A stretch of DNA of 64,000 nucleotides from Pirellulales bacterium (GTDB lineage: Bacteria > Planctomycetota > Planctomycetia > Pirellulales > JACPPG01): contig DASZWQ010000154.1 of NCBI GenBank assembly GCA_035546535.1, positions 22,811 through 86,810 on the forward strand. Direction: 5' to 3'. The position numbers and the translations under genes are program-made. This document shows positions 18,001 to 25,897 of the stretch, one piece after another; position 1 is the first letter of the stretch, and every line of letters begins with the position of its first letter. The notes beneath the pieces are model-generated. The model ran no database searches and had not been told where the DNA came from. It was given only the letters and a program-made list of their open reading frames with translations.

Positions 18001-19012
18001 CAGCAAGGATGTGAGCGTCTCCCAATCGAGTCTCGACCTCAGCGAGTTAGGAAGTACGATTGCGACGACTGGCTTCCGCTATTTTCCAGCCACCTTCACG
18101 GCGGTGTGGACACTGGCAAATCCGGTCGGCGCCGGCACATTGAATCTCGTTTTGCACTCGACCGGGGCAAGCGCGGTGAAGGACTCAGCCGGCAACGCGC
18201 TCGACGGTGAATGGACCAACGGCGTGAGCGCCTATCCATCAGGCAACGAAGTGGCCGGTGGGGATTTCAACTTCGGGATTCGCGTGTTGCCGGGCGACGC
18301 GAACGGCGACGGCATTGTGAACAGTCAGGATTTGGCCGCAGTCACGGTGGGCTGGCTTACCTCTGGCGTGGTCGGTGACGTGAATGCCGACGGCATCGTC
18401 AACTCGCAGGATCTGGCGCTGATTGCCTCGCAATGGCTGGCAAGCGTGCCGGGGGGCACCGCTGCTCAGGCGAATACTTTCCGTGGCCAAAGCTTGATGG
18501 CCATAAATCTACAAACGGGGAATAGTGCCGCGGCCACCGGCATGGACGTCGGCGTTAGTGCGCCGGCGGCTACTGCCACGGTACCCGACGTGTTGGCGGC
18601 ATCCACAAGCGGTGCAACGGAGACGTCGAATGTCGTACGTGCCACCATCGTCGTCGGCGCTGCTGAGCCCGCTGACTCACCGGCCGCGCAAGTTGTGCCA
18701 ACTGCGTTGATGTTGCCTGAAACTTCGACGGCCGTACCGCCGCCTGCCGAGCATCTGGCATCGTTTATCTCAAGCGCGGGCAATAGCACTTTGTCTGCGC
18801 CGAACAACAACATAAGCTCGTCCGAGACCCGCGCCCCGTTCGACGGCCTTGCCGTCCTCGAAGAGCGGATCGGGGGCTGGATAGCCTCGCAGTCGGGTGA
18901 GTTGGGCCCGGCGTCGCTCGAGCTGTCCTCGCTTGGGGATAACCACCGTTGGTCGCTGGATGACGACACGCTCGACGCGATATTGGCCGCGCGTTTCGCG
19001 GTTAGATCTTAG
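15002..19012 (+). CDS. Giant glycine-rich (PE_PGRS-like) LEPR-XLL dockerin protein, copy 2
   Basis: 1,336 residues from ATG 15002. This start puts LEPLEARRLLA at residues 26-36, exactly as in copy 1; the frame also offers an ATG at 14939 (21 residues longer). Domain order repeats copy 1: NTINLAAGTY, a Gly/Ala zone with inserts such as GGGLYVAGGQLTIANTTF and GGSIYLGGGALQIG, the Ig-like segment (PATHIGVLSQPPASVHAG), the beta-rich domain ending GEWTNGVSAYPSGNEVAGGD, and a two-loop dockerin (GDANGDGIVNSQDLAAV, GDVNADGIVNSQDLALIASQ, about 1096-1150). The C-terminal tail of about 190 residues differs from copy 1. It is probably surface-exposed and arose by tandem duplication. Its TAG overlaps the TAA of the convergent DUF892 gene. 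Confidence 0.85.
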   Translation: MSHPHPSCRREGLRVDRRTATRSLALEPLEARRLLAVFNVNDVAGLTAAVSTANHNGDATNTINLAAGTYTLNASAGELLLQDLNSSVASKALTIVGAGQTKTVIDGASATRVFEIASTPGATSSALIEHLSINHGNATNGGQLGTSAALGGGLLIDGGSVTLSDVAMRSDQANAAAGAAGIGAFHGTDGGAGQNARGGAIYLAAGSLNLFGSLIDHGVAQAGAGGNGGSGGISGAPPMHGAAGSAGPNGANGAIATGQGQPGQNGLPGTPGKNGIPGGNDSVLVGQGGRGGDGGDAAGGGLYVAGGQLTIANTTFQNNSVLAGHGGVGGVGAQGNQLAGGAGGAGGQGGSGGDGGHGGPNTGPNPAGNGGNGAAGAAGGLGATGGLAANGGNGGTGGNGGDAEGGAIYLAGGNATMQTGTVQNNYAWGGRGGAGGAGGAGGNGGSGARGGNGGRGGSGGAGGGFASQSQAHGGSGGDGGNGAAGGLGGNARNGGDGGIGGLAGTAAGAGLFVAGGSLTITSYSITANQAAGGIGGVGGAGGVGGRGGNGGRGGAGGDGGRGGSGGLGYNGPIEQQNGAPAGDGGNGGNGAAAGNGGNGGAGGAGGAGNTAFGAGIAVFGGSAELDKDALFINSEFGGAGGPAGAGGAGGAGGHGGAGGSGGSGGSGGDGGTSFHRGWLVGSGGQGGNGGAGGQGAQGGNGGNGGTSGLSGTGGSVFGGSIYLGGGALQIGLGTTYTGLQVAASGGVIGAQGAAGSGGAGGTGGLGGSGGRGGLGGHLVPRANGFRAAGGGDGAQGGTASGGAPGVAGGVGGIGKAGTAAGSGIYVAGGTITTAMPATHIGVLSQPPASVHAGSTFSLQVAAENSSGVPDPTYNGPISVAIITNPGGGSLSGTVTVNAISGVATFNDLSISQPGNGYKLIVATAGLTSGFTQLFNVTSSTSGVPPTVTQVLASGTTWSASFLTALQVAGHGNGTGYVIPAGATQLNALPWANVNQIEISFSKDVSVSQSSLDLSELGSTIATTGFRYFPATFTAVWTLANPVGAGTLNLVLHSTGASAVKDSAGNALDGEWTNGVSAYPSGNEVAGGDFNFGIRVLPGDANGDGIVNSQDLAAVTVGWLTSGVVGDVNADGIVNSQDLALIASQWLASVPGGTAAQANTFRGQSLMAINLQTGNSAAATGMDVGVSAPAATATVPDVLAASTSGATETSNVVRATIVVGAAEPADSPAAQVVPTALMLPETSTAVPPPAEHLASFISSAGNSTLSAPNNNISSSETRAPFDGLAVLEERIGGWIASQSGELGPASLELSSLGDNHRWSLDDDTLDAILAARFAVRS

Positions 19013-19578
19013 CGGGCCTTGGACGTGGCGCGCCGGCGTTTGTGCCCATGGCTACGCGACGCTTTGCTGCCTTCGGCTTCTTCGCCTTCGGGGCTTTCGG
19101 CTTCGACGTTGATTTGCTCGGCAAGCTCACTGAGCTTTCTGTCGGTCGCGGCCTCTTCGTCGAGCGTCTGTTGCAGAAGATTGCGAGCTTGATCCTCGCC
19201 GAGCAACTCGGCGTACGTGCGCACGCAGCCGTAGCCGGCGATCTCGTAATGCTCGACGCGCTGCGCGGCGGCAATCAAACCCGCGTCAAGGACTTCCGGC
19301 TCGGCGTCTTCTTGCAGCAGTTCCTCGCCTTCCTCGATCAACCCTACCATGGCCTTACACGTTTTAGCCTTCGCCTTCTGCCCGAGCAGCTCGAATACTT
19401 GCTCCAATCGTTCGGCATGTCCCTTCGTCTGCTCGAGATGATCGAGAAAGCCTTGTTGCAAATCCTCGGAATGCGCTGCCTTTGCCATTTTCGGCAGCGC
19501 TTTGATCAACTGCTTTTCCGCGCTGTACAAATCCTTGAGCTCGTCAACAAAGAGTTCCTTCAGCGTTGCCATCTTCAT
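19009..19578 (-). CDS. DUF892 (YciE/YciF-type) ferritin-like stress protein
   Basis: 189 residues. The first 155 match the DUF892/YciF family: ELFVDELKDLYSAEKQLIKA, an EQTKGHAERLEQVFELLG helix, EEGEELL and VEHYEIAGYGCVRTYAELLG, giving a four-helix ferritin-like bundle with Glu/His metal-ligand candidates. The last about 30 residues are Lys/Arg/Ser-rich (SHGHKRRRATSKAR), an added basic tail that could bind nucleic acid. Start ATG 19578 (or 19572, two codons later). The TAA stop (19009-19011) overlaps the TAG of the convergent PGRS-like gene, so transcripts must overlap. Two further stress-type genes lie upstream on the same strand. Confidence 0.85.
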   Translation of the reverse strand: MKMATLKELFVDELKDLYSAEKQLIKALPKMAKAAHSEDLQQGFLDHLEQTKGHAERLEQVFELLGQKAKAKTCKAMVGLIEEGEELLQEDAEPEVLDAGLIAAAQRVEHYEIAGYGCVRTYAELLGEDQARNLLQQTLDEEAATDRKLSELAEQINVEAESPEGEEAEGSKASRSHGHKRRRATSKAR

Positions 19579-19665
19579 GACCTACCAATCCTTTCAGGGC
19601 CGCCGGCGGCCACTCCGAATAAAGGTTCGCATTCCTGAGCCGTGAAACCAGGAGCCGAGCTGCTG

Positions 19666-19947
19666 TTAGCGCCACCGATTGACGAGGCGCATGGTCAACC
19701 CGAAAACGACGCCCGCGCCGACGGCCATCGCCAGCGTCTGCAAGGGTCGCGCGCGAATCGAGTCTCGGGCGCACTCCGCCAGGTCGGTCACCTGAGCGCG
19801 GCCGGCGTCGAAGACTTCGTGCATCTGTTCGCTCATGCCATTGAGGGCCTCGCGCCCGGCCGCCGTTGCCTCGCGGCGCACCGCCTTGACAGCTCGTTCT
19901 CCATGCTCGGCAGCATTACGCACGTGCTTACGGCTGTTGCTCGCCAT
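19666..19947 (-). CDS. YqjD/ElaB (DUF883)-like membrane-anchored small protein
   Basis: 93 residues: a basic, helical N-terminus (SRKHVRNAAEHGERAVKAVR), an amphipathic middle, and a C-terminal RARPLQTLAMAVGAGVVFGL transmembrane segment ending MRLVNRWR. This is the form of the ElaB/YqjD/DUF883 family, C-tail-anchored inner-membrane proteins that in E. coli bind ribosomes in stationary phase. GGAG lies 9 nt before the ATG. It lies between the DUF892 and CsbD genes on the same strand. Confidence 0.75.
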   Translation of the reverse strand: MASNSRKHVRNAAEHGERAVKAVRREATAAGREALNGMSEQMHEVFDAGRAQVTDLAECARDSIRARPLQTLAMAVGAGVVFGLTMRLVNRWR

Positions 19948-19998
19948 TTTGAGATTCTCCGTTGATTCGAGGTTGGTTCTCTAAAAAATCCTGGGCGC

Positions 19999-20181
19999 TC
20001 ACGAGTCGCGATTGATCTGTTTCGCGCGGTCCTTTACCTTCTCGACGACCTTCTCCGCGGCCTGCTTCACCTTGCCGGCGGCCTGATCGATCTTGCCCTC
20101 GCGGCGCATTTTGTCGTTGTCCGCGAGCGCGCCGGCGGCCTCTTTCACGCGACCTTTCACTTCTTCTGCTTTCCCAGCCAT
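19999..20181 (-). CDS. CsbD family general stress protein
   Basis: 60 residues starting MAGKAEEVKGRVKEAAGAL, with the CsbD pattern of alternating Gly, Lys, Glu and Ala (GKIDQAAGKVKQAAEKV). CsbD-type proteins are small, hydrophilic and induced by general stress in Bacillus and others; the molecular role is unknown. The ATG at 20181 has a strong GAGAGGAG 6-8 nt upstream, so the longer frame to 20376 is not used. It is probably the first gene of a stress trio with the YqjD-like and DUF892 genes. Confidence 0.85.
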   Translation of the reverse strand: MAGKAEEVKGRVKEAAGALADNDKMRREGKIDQAAGKVKQAAEKVVEKVKDRAKQINRDS

Positions 20182-20471
20182 GATCTGCTCCTCTCGAATT
20201 CGTTGTTGGTATCGGACGACAGGATGCCCGTCCCTCTCATGGATTCGGTGGTATTGCAAGTCATGTGCCAGAGCAACATCGCGGAAAACTTGCCGGGCAA
20301 TTTCCGGTTCTCTGGCCGATCGTGAGGCCCTACTGGCCGTCGGCACGCCATTCCGGTTTCGCTGCGATGCTGGCACCGGAGCCAGGTAAGTCGATTTTTT
20401 CGGAACAACTGACTGCTCGGCATCGTGTATCTTGGGAACAGGTTGATTCGTCGAGCGAGGGGGTTGTAACG

Positions 20472-21263
20472 GTGACAGCGCGTCTTGTTGTTCTGCTGTG
20501 CCTCGTGATTGCCGCGCCGGTGAGTTGGGCCGAAGAAGTCGCCACGGTCGACATCGATCTAGTCGATCAGCAGCCGATCGAGTACCCGACGCATCATGTG
20601 CAAGGGCTCGCCGTCACGGCCGATTCTTATTGGATTTCCAGCGTCGACCGCCGCGCGCGCGTCGGCTTTGTCTTCCGCGTTGACCGCGCCACGGCCAAGC
20701 TGGCAGGCAAACGCGAATTGTCGTTCGACGCCCAGTTTCATCCGGGCGGGATCGAACTCGCCGGCGATTCTTTATGGGTTCCCGTGGCCGAGTACCGGCC
20801 GCGCTCGACGAGCACGATCCTCAAGCTCGATGCGCAAAGCCTGGAAACCCAAGCGTCGTTCACCGTCGACGACCATATCGGCTGCCTGGCCGTCAACGCC
20901 GGGGGCCAGATTACGGCCGCGAATTGGGACGCCCGAACGTTCTATCGCTTTACCGCCGACGGCAAGAAGCTGGGCGAGACCGCCAACCCGCGGCCGACGG
21001 CTTATCAAGATCTGAAATCCTGGGGCGAGCTCCTCGTCGGTTGCGGCACCGAGAAGGTTGAGGGGCAGGTGCGGCCCGTCGTCGATTGTCTGCGCCCCGA
21101 CACGCTGGCGCTTGAGGCGCGCTGGAGGCCGCGCGGCACGCTCCGCTCGGGCGGCAACAATTTCTGCCGCGAAGGCTGCGCGATCTTTAAAGGAGCGCTT
21201 TTTCTGATGCCGGAGGACGGTCCGCAGACGACCATCTATCAGTTCGCGGCGCCACGACCGTGA
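20472..21263 (+). CDS. Secreted beta-propeller-like protein, function unknown
   Basis: About 263 residues from a GTG at 20472, preceded by GAGGGGG roughly 9 nt upstream. The signal peptide TARLVVLLCLVIAAPVSWAE is directly after the start. The rest is beta-rich with repeating short motifs (HHVQGLAVTADSYWISSV, HPGGIELAGDSLWVPVAEY, AANWDARTFYRF), as in six- or seven-bladed propellers such as DUF6454 or SMP-30-like proteins. No catalytic residues could be assigned. It is divergent from csbD; the 290-bp gap (20182-20471) has no convincing gene. Confidence 0.65.
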   Translation: MTARLVVLLCLVIAAPVSWAEEVATVDIDLVDQQPIEYPTHHVQGLAVTADSYWISSVDRRARVGFVFRVDRATAKLAGKRELSFDAQFHPGGIELAGDSLWVPVAEYRPRSTSTILKLDAQSLETQASFTVDDHIGCLAVNAGGQITAANWDARTFYRFTADGKKLGETANPRPTAYQDLKSWGELLVGCGTEKVEGQVRPVVDCLRPDTLALEARWRPRGTLRSGGNNFCREGCAIFKGALFLMPEDGPQTTIYQFAAPRP

Positions 21264-21320
21264 TCGAGAAGTTCGGAGGAGCATGCGAGGCACTTTCACG
21301 TTACGTGCTAGCAGCGCTTC

Positions 21321-21338
21321 GCCCCGCCATGGCGGGGC
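21321..21338. terminator. Perfect GC hairpin, probable terminator
   Basis: GCCCCGCC, a 2-nt AT centre and GGCGGGGC form a perfect 8-bp palindrome 57 bp after the stop of the propeller-like gene and 134 bp before the MscS start. There is no T-run, so it could equally be a short repeat. Confidence 0.45.
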
Positions 21339-21471
21339 ATGCTCGGCACTCGGGCACGAATCGTCTGTACCCCGCGACGCTTAACGGCTAAGCTTTTCGC
21401 CCTGCGCCACCGTCTTTCCAGCCACCCATCTCGCGACTCGCTTCCCCGCCGAGCGATTTCAAGGAGCTGCG

Positions 21472-23748
21472 ATGTGCCGTCATGCCCGGATTCGTCCCCC
21501 GCGCCACTTAGCGATCATCGGCATCCTCATCGCAGGCTGTGCGCTGCTATCCGCGGGCACACGCGCCGCGGCGGCACCGGCTGGGGCAAGCGTTACCGCC
21601 AAGGCCGAAGGTGCGGCGCCTGCCTCGCCCTCTACCTTGGAAGAAACGCTCGTCAAGCGCAAGGAGTTGGCGGCCCAGATCGCGGCGCTCGCTCAACAAG
21701 ATCCGCAGGGCGCCAGTGGCAATGATTCGCTTGACGTCTCCGACAGTGAAGACGAGCTGGAATTCCTCGAGGTCCTGGATGGCGTCTATGGCGAGCAGCA
21801 AGCCCGGCTCGAACAGCGGCAGGAGCTCACGGCCGAAAAACAGCGCGTACAGGCGGATCTCGACGCGCTGCGCAAATACGGCGCGAGCGAGACGAAGCCG
21901 TACTCGTTCTTGCTGTTGGAGGATCTGCGAGACGAACTTGCGGCGGAAGAGGATCGCGAAAACGTCAACAACGCCGATTTGAAGCAGGCCGCGCAAATGA
22001 TCGAGGCGGCGCAGGCGCACTTCAGTCAAGCAGAACGCGAGCGGCGCCGCATCCAAGAAACCATGGCCGAAAACAAGCGTGCGGACCAGCAAGCTGCGCT
22101 CGCCCACGATCTGAAATTGGCCGAGCGCGAAAGCCAGATTGCCAAAGAGCTGATCACGGTCCGGCAACTTGAGGTCGATGTAAGGGCGTTGCGGCGCGAC
22201 GTGTCGACCGTGCGCAAGACGCTGTTGGCCGAGAAGGTCGCGTTGATCGGCCGCGACGTTCGCTTCACCCGGCAGGACGTGCAGGACCGATTGAAGGCGC
22301 TGACTGCCGTCGAGGCGGGGTTGAACGCGAAGCTCAAGCAAGTCCGCGCGAGCCGCCGCAAGACCGAGCTGGAGCAAACAGCGTCTCTTAAGCAGTTACA
22401 TGATAACAAGGCTGCACGCGCGGTCATGGATCTGGCCGCCGAGTCATGGCATGTGGCGCGCGACGCGCAGCAGATCGAGATGTCGCTTCTGAACGAATGC
22501 CTCGGCGACACTCGGCGACTGCGTCATTATTGGGAATGCCGCTTTGCGGCCGAGACTGGCACGGCCACGCCCGCCGAGCTGGCCGAATGGCGCGTCACTT
22601 TGCAGGACCTGCTAACCGAATTGGGCGATCGGCAACGGTCCCTGGCCCAGCAAATCGAAACGACCCGCGCCAGCCAGGCGAAACTCGTCCAGCGCATGCG
22701 CGACGACGAGGACGCCGACATCAAGAAATGGGGCGAATTTCAATCGACCCAATGGCAGTCGCTACGCGAGGTGTGCGAAACGAACGTCGTGCAGCTCCAG
22801 GTCACCCAGCGCTGGGCGGAGCGGTTTAGCGAGGAGCTCGATGCGCGGCTGAAGCCGCAGCACGCGGACAGTTGGCGCACCAAAGCCGAGGAGCGCTTCT
22901 TGGTCGCCTGGCAGTGCGAAGTGTTCACGGTCAACGATCGTCCGATCACGATTGGTAAAATCGTCACGCTGATTTTCTGGCTGTTTTTGAGCGTCTTCGC
23001 GGCCCGTGTTTTGAGCCGCTTGTTGGGCCAGCAGATCCTGCCGCGGTTCGGCCTCAACGAGGGAGCCTCGCACGCCATCCGCGCCATGGCTTTCTATTCG
23101 TTAACGATGCTCTTTGGCGTCCTGTCGTTTCAGGTCGTGCATATCCCGCTTTCGGCCTTCGCGTTTTTAGGCGGTGCCGTGGCCATCGCCGTGGGCTTCG
23201 GCAGCCAGGACATCGCCAATAATTTCATGAGTGGAATCATCCTGCTCGCTGAGCAGCCGATTCGCGTGGGCGATATCGTGATGGTCGACACCGTGCAAGG
23301 CACTGTTGAACACATCGGCCCGCGCAGCACGCGCATCAAGACCGACGCAAATCATGAGCTAGTCGTGCCGAACAGCAAGCTCTTGTCGGATAAGGTGACC
23401 AACCTGACCCTGTCCGACAGCCTGATCCAGACGACCGTCGCGGTGACGTTGCCGACGAAAATCCCGGTGAAAGAGGCCAAGGGACTTCTCCTCGCCGCGG
23501 CGCTGTCGCAGCCGGCGGTGCTGCACGCCCCTTGTCCCGTCGTATTGTTCAAACAGTTCGGGACGACGACGATGGACTTCGAGCTGCATTTCTGGCTGCA
23601 ATTGCGCGACGAGATGCAGGCGGCGATCGCGCAGAGCGACGTGCGCGAAGCCATCAACGAGCTGTTCCTGGAGCAAAACGCACAAGCGGCGATCAGCACG
23701 CCCACAAGTGCGGTTTCGCCCGCGGCCAGTCGCGCGAGCGCCGCATAA
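21472..23748 (+). CDS. Large mechanosensitive channel, MscS family (MscK/MscM-like layout)
   Basis: 758 residues. A signal peptide (about 1-34) leads to a long periplasmic coiled-coil domain (about 45-490, Glu/Lys/Arg/Gln-rich), then membrane segments from about 498 (TIGKIVTLIFWLFLSVFAARVL), the pore helix FLGGAVAIAVGFGSQDIANNF (about 565-585), and the MscS beta domain (GDIVMVDTVQGTVEHIGPRS, VVPNSKLLSDKVTN). The pore helix keeps the small-residue (Gly/Ala) packing of MscS TM3. Such channels open on membrane tension and release solutes in hypo-osmotic shock. AAGGAG is 6 nt before the ATG. It is convergent with the ABC exporter, only 20 bp away. Confidence 0.9.
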   Translation: MCRHARIRPPRHLAIIGILIAGCALLSAGTRAAAAPAGASVTAKAEGAAPASPSTLEETLVKRKELAAQIAALAQQDPQGASGNDSLDVSDSEDELEFLEVLDGVYGEQQARLEQRQELTAEKQRVQADLDALRKYGASETKPYSFLLLEDLRDELAAEEDRENVNNADLKQAAQMIEAAQAHFSQAERERRRIQETMAENKRADQQAALAHDLKLAERESQIAKELITVRQLEVDVRALRRDVSTVRKTLLAEKVALIGRDVRFTRQDVQDRLKALTAVEAGLNAKLKQVRASRRKTELEQTASLKQLHDNKAARAVMDLAAESWHVARDAQQIEMSLLNECLGDTRRLRHYWECRFAAETGTATPAELAEWRVTLQDLLTELGDRQRSLAQQIETTRASQAKLVQRMRDDEDADIKKWGEFQSTQWQSLREVCETNVVQLQVTQRWAERFSEELDARLKPQHADSWRTKAEERFLVAWQCEVFTVNDRPITIGKIVTLIFWLFLSVFAARVLSRLLGQQILPRFGLNEGASHAIRAMAFYSLTMLFGVLSFQVVHIPLSAFAFLGGAVAIAVGFGSQDIANNFMSGIILLAEQPIRVGDIVMVDTVQGTVEHIGPRSTRIKTDANHELVVPNSKLLSDKVTNLTLSDSLIQTTVAVTLPTKIPVKEAKGLLLAAALSQPAVLHAPCPVVLFKQFGTTTMDFELHFWLQLRDEMQAAIAQSDVREAINELFLEQNAQAAISTPTSAVSPAASRASAA

Positions 23749-23768
23749 GAGAACGGTCGCCGATCAAC

Positions 23769-25718
23769 TCAGCGTCCGCCGTCGTGCGCGGCATTCACCG
23801 CCGGCTTCGGCCGATGGCCCATTTGGATCTCGACCATCGTGCGATAGCGACCGCTCGAAGCCATCAAGTCGTCATGCGTGCCGCGTTCGACGATCTCGCC
23901 GTCGACCAGCAGCACGATCAGGTCAGCGTGCATGATCGTGCTTAAGCGGTGAGCGATGACGAAACTGGTGCGCCCCCTGAGCAGCGTGTCGAGGCTTTGC
24001 TGGATCAGCCGCTCGCTTTCCGTGTCGAGATTGCTCGTGGCCTCGTCCAGGATGAAGATGCGCGGATCGGCCAGCACGGCCCGGGCGATCGCCAACCGTT
24101 GCCGCTGCCCACCGCTGAGCTTCACGCCCCGCTCACCGATGAGCGTGTCGTAACCGTCCGCTAGCGACACGATAAACTCGTGCGCGTTGGCCACGCGGGC
24201 CGCTTCTTCGATTTGTGCGGGCGTCGCGTGCCGCGCGGCGTAGCCGATGTTGGCCGCGATCGTACCGTCGAACAGGAAAATATCCTGCTCCACCACGCCC
24301 AGCAATCGGCGATAGCTTTCCACATGGATATCGCGCAGGTCGACGCCGTCGAGGGATACCGAGCCCTCGACCGGATCGTAGAACCGCGCCACCAGGTTGC
24401 AAAGCGTGGTTTTGCCGGCGCCGCTCGGTCCGACCAAGGCGATCATCTGGCCCGGTCGTGCGTCGAGATCGACGTTGCGCAGCACGTATTGGCTTGTGCC
24501 CGGGTAATGGAAGCTAACGTCTCGCAATTGCACGTGGCCGGCGACCTCATCGCGAGCAATGTCTCGCGCGCCAGGACGCGACGGCATCTCGCGCGGCTCG
24601 TCCAAGAGATCGTAAACCCGATCCAGACCGGCCAGATTGTTCTGCAGTGTCGTGGCGCTCTCGGCCAATACGGCCAGCGGTTCGAGCAGCATGACCAGAT
24701 ACACGAGGAACATCATCAGCTCGCCGACCGAAAGGGCGCCGGAGAGCACCTGCGAACCGCCGTAAATCAACAACAGCGCCGATGCACCGGGAATCAGCAC
24801 GGCCCACACCATTTCGACACCGCGCGACCACCACCAGGCCAAGAGCTCGTGCCGGGCCATGAGGTTGCCTCCGCGCGTGAAGCGGGCCGTCTCGCTATGG
24901 CTGCGCCCAAAAGCGCGCACGACACGCATCCCGCCAAAGGCCTCGGTCGCGTGACTGTCGATTTCTTGCCGTTGCCGGCGGATCTCGCGGAACTGGGGGC
25001 GAATGCGTCCGATCCAGGTTCGGTGCGTCACGAAAACCGTGGGAATCACGACCAGCGAGCCCAGCAACAACCGCCAATCGACCCAGGCCAACACCGCCAG
25101 GCTGGCCAAGAGCTGAATGACGGCGCGCCAGGGGTTGTAAATCATGTTGAAGACCAGGTCGCCCACGCCACCCGCGTCTTCGCGCAAGATGCTGGCCACG
25201 CCCCCGGACTTGATCGCATACACCCGATGCAACGGCAGTCGTACCGCATGCGCGAAGACGCGCTTGCGCAGATCGACCTGAAGTCGCTTGACCGTCACCG
25301 TGGCCAGGTACCGCCCCCAGGTGTTGACCACCAGCGATACGACCGAGATCACGAACACGCCCAGCGCCAAAATCAAAAGAGCGGGCATGCCGGTCGCCGG
25401 CAGATGCCAGCGTTCGACGAGCGGCAGCGGCTTACCGGGAAACACGTTGTCGACGACCAGCTTCGTCGCCGCCGGAGGCACGAGCTTCAAGAGCGTCGAA
25501 ACCGTCAACGTCGCCAGCGCAATTCCTAACGATAGCCGGTGACCACGGGCTAGCGACAGAAAATGCCGCACCAGCAACCAGGCCGAGCGATGGGAGCGGC
25601 GCGATGATTGCGGCGCACTGCCATTTTTCTCGGCTGCGCCGTCGCCGTGACGCTCGGCGCGTAATCGCTTCCGGTACTCGGCGAAGCGGGCGCGACTGGA
25701 AGAGCTACGTGTTTTCAT
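23769..25718 (-). CDS. ABC exporter half-transporter (MsbA-like, fused TMD-NBD)
   Basis: 649 residues. A basic cytoplasmic N-terminus (about 1-50) precedes a six-helix type I exporter domain (about 55-360) and an ATPase domain with Walker A GPSGAGKTTLCN, signature LSGGQRQRLAIARAVL, Walker B IFILDEATSNLD and the H-loop IAHRLSTI. It should work as a homodimer at the inner membrane exporting lipid, drug or polysaccharide precursor; substrate cannot be inferred. The first 50 residues are unusually Arg/Ser-rich. No accessory export genes flank it. Confidence 0.9.
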   Translation of the reverse strand: MKTRSSSSRARFAEYRKRLRAERHGDGAAEKNGSAPQSSRRSHRSAWLLVRHFLSLARGHRLSLGIALATLTVSTLLKLVPPAATKLVVDNVFPGKPLPLVERWHLPATGMPALLILALGVFVISVVSLVVNTWGRYLATVTVKRLQVDLRKRVFAHAVRLPLHRVYAIKSGGVASILREDAGGVGDLVFNMIYNPWRAVIQLLASLAVLAWVDWRLLLGSLVVIPTVFVTHRTWIGRIRPQFREIRRQRQEIDSHATEAFGGMRVVRAFGRSHSETARFTRGGNLMARHELLAWWWSRGVEMVWAVLIPGASALLLIYGGSQVLSGALSVGELMMFLVYLVMLLEPLAVLAESATTLQNNLAGLDRVYDLLDEPREMPSRPGARDIARDEVAGHVQLRDVSFHYPGTSQYVLRNVDLDARPGQMIALVGPSGAGKTTLCNLVARFYDPVEGSVSLDGVDLRDIHVESYRRLLGVVEQDIFLFDGTIAANIGYAARHATPAQIEEAARVANAHEFIVSLADGYDTLIGERGVKLSGGQRQRLAIARAVLADPRIFILDEATSNLDTESERLIQQSLDTLLRGRTSFVIAHRLSTIMHADLIVLLVDGEIVERGTHDDLMASSGRYRTMVEIQMGHRPKPAVNAAHDGGR

Positions 25719-25897
25719 CGGACGTTACTTGGCCCTTTGCGGAATAGCGCCCTCCACGCTCGTGCGTTCCTGGGACGGGGGCGGCCGCGGTCTGAAGTAT
25801 TTTAGCGCAGTGCGGCTGGTTTGGCGCATCCGACCAAAACAACATGCCTGAAGCCGCCGGAATTGTGGTGAGAAGGGCAGTCGGACGCTTTGATCCG

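Noticed and set aside
24180..25529. A 449-residue open frame antisense to the ABC exporter
   Set aside because: The minus strand carries complete Walker A, signature and Walker B motifs; the antisense frame is a codon-bias shadow.
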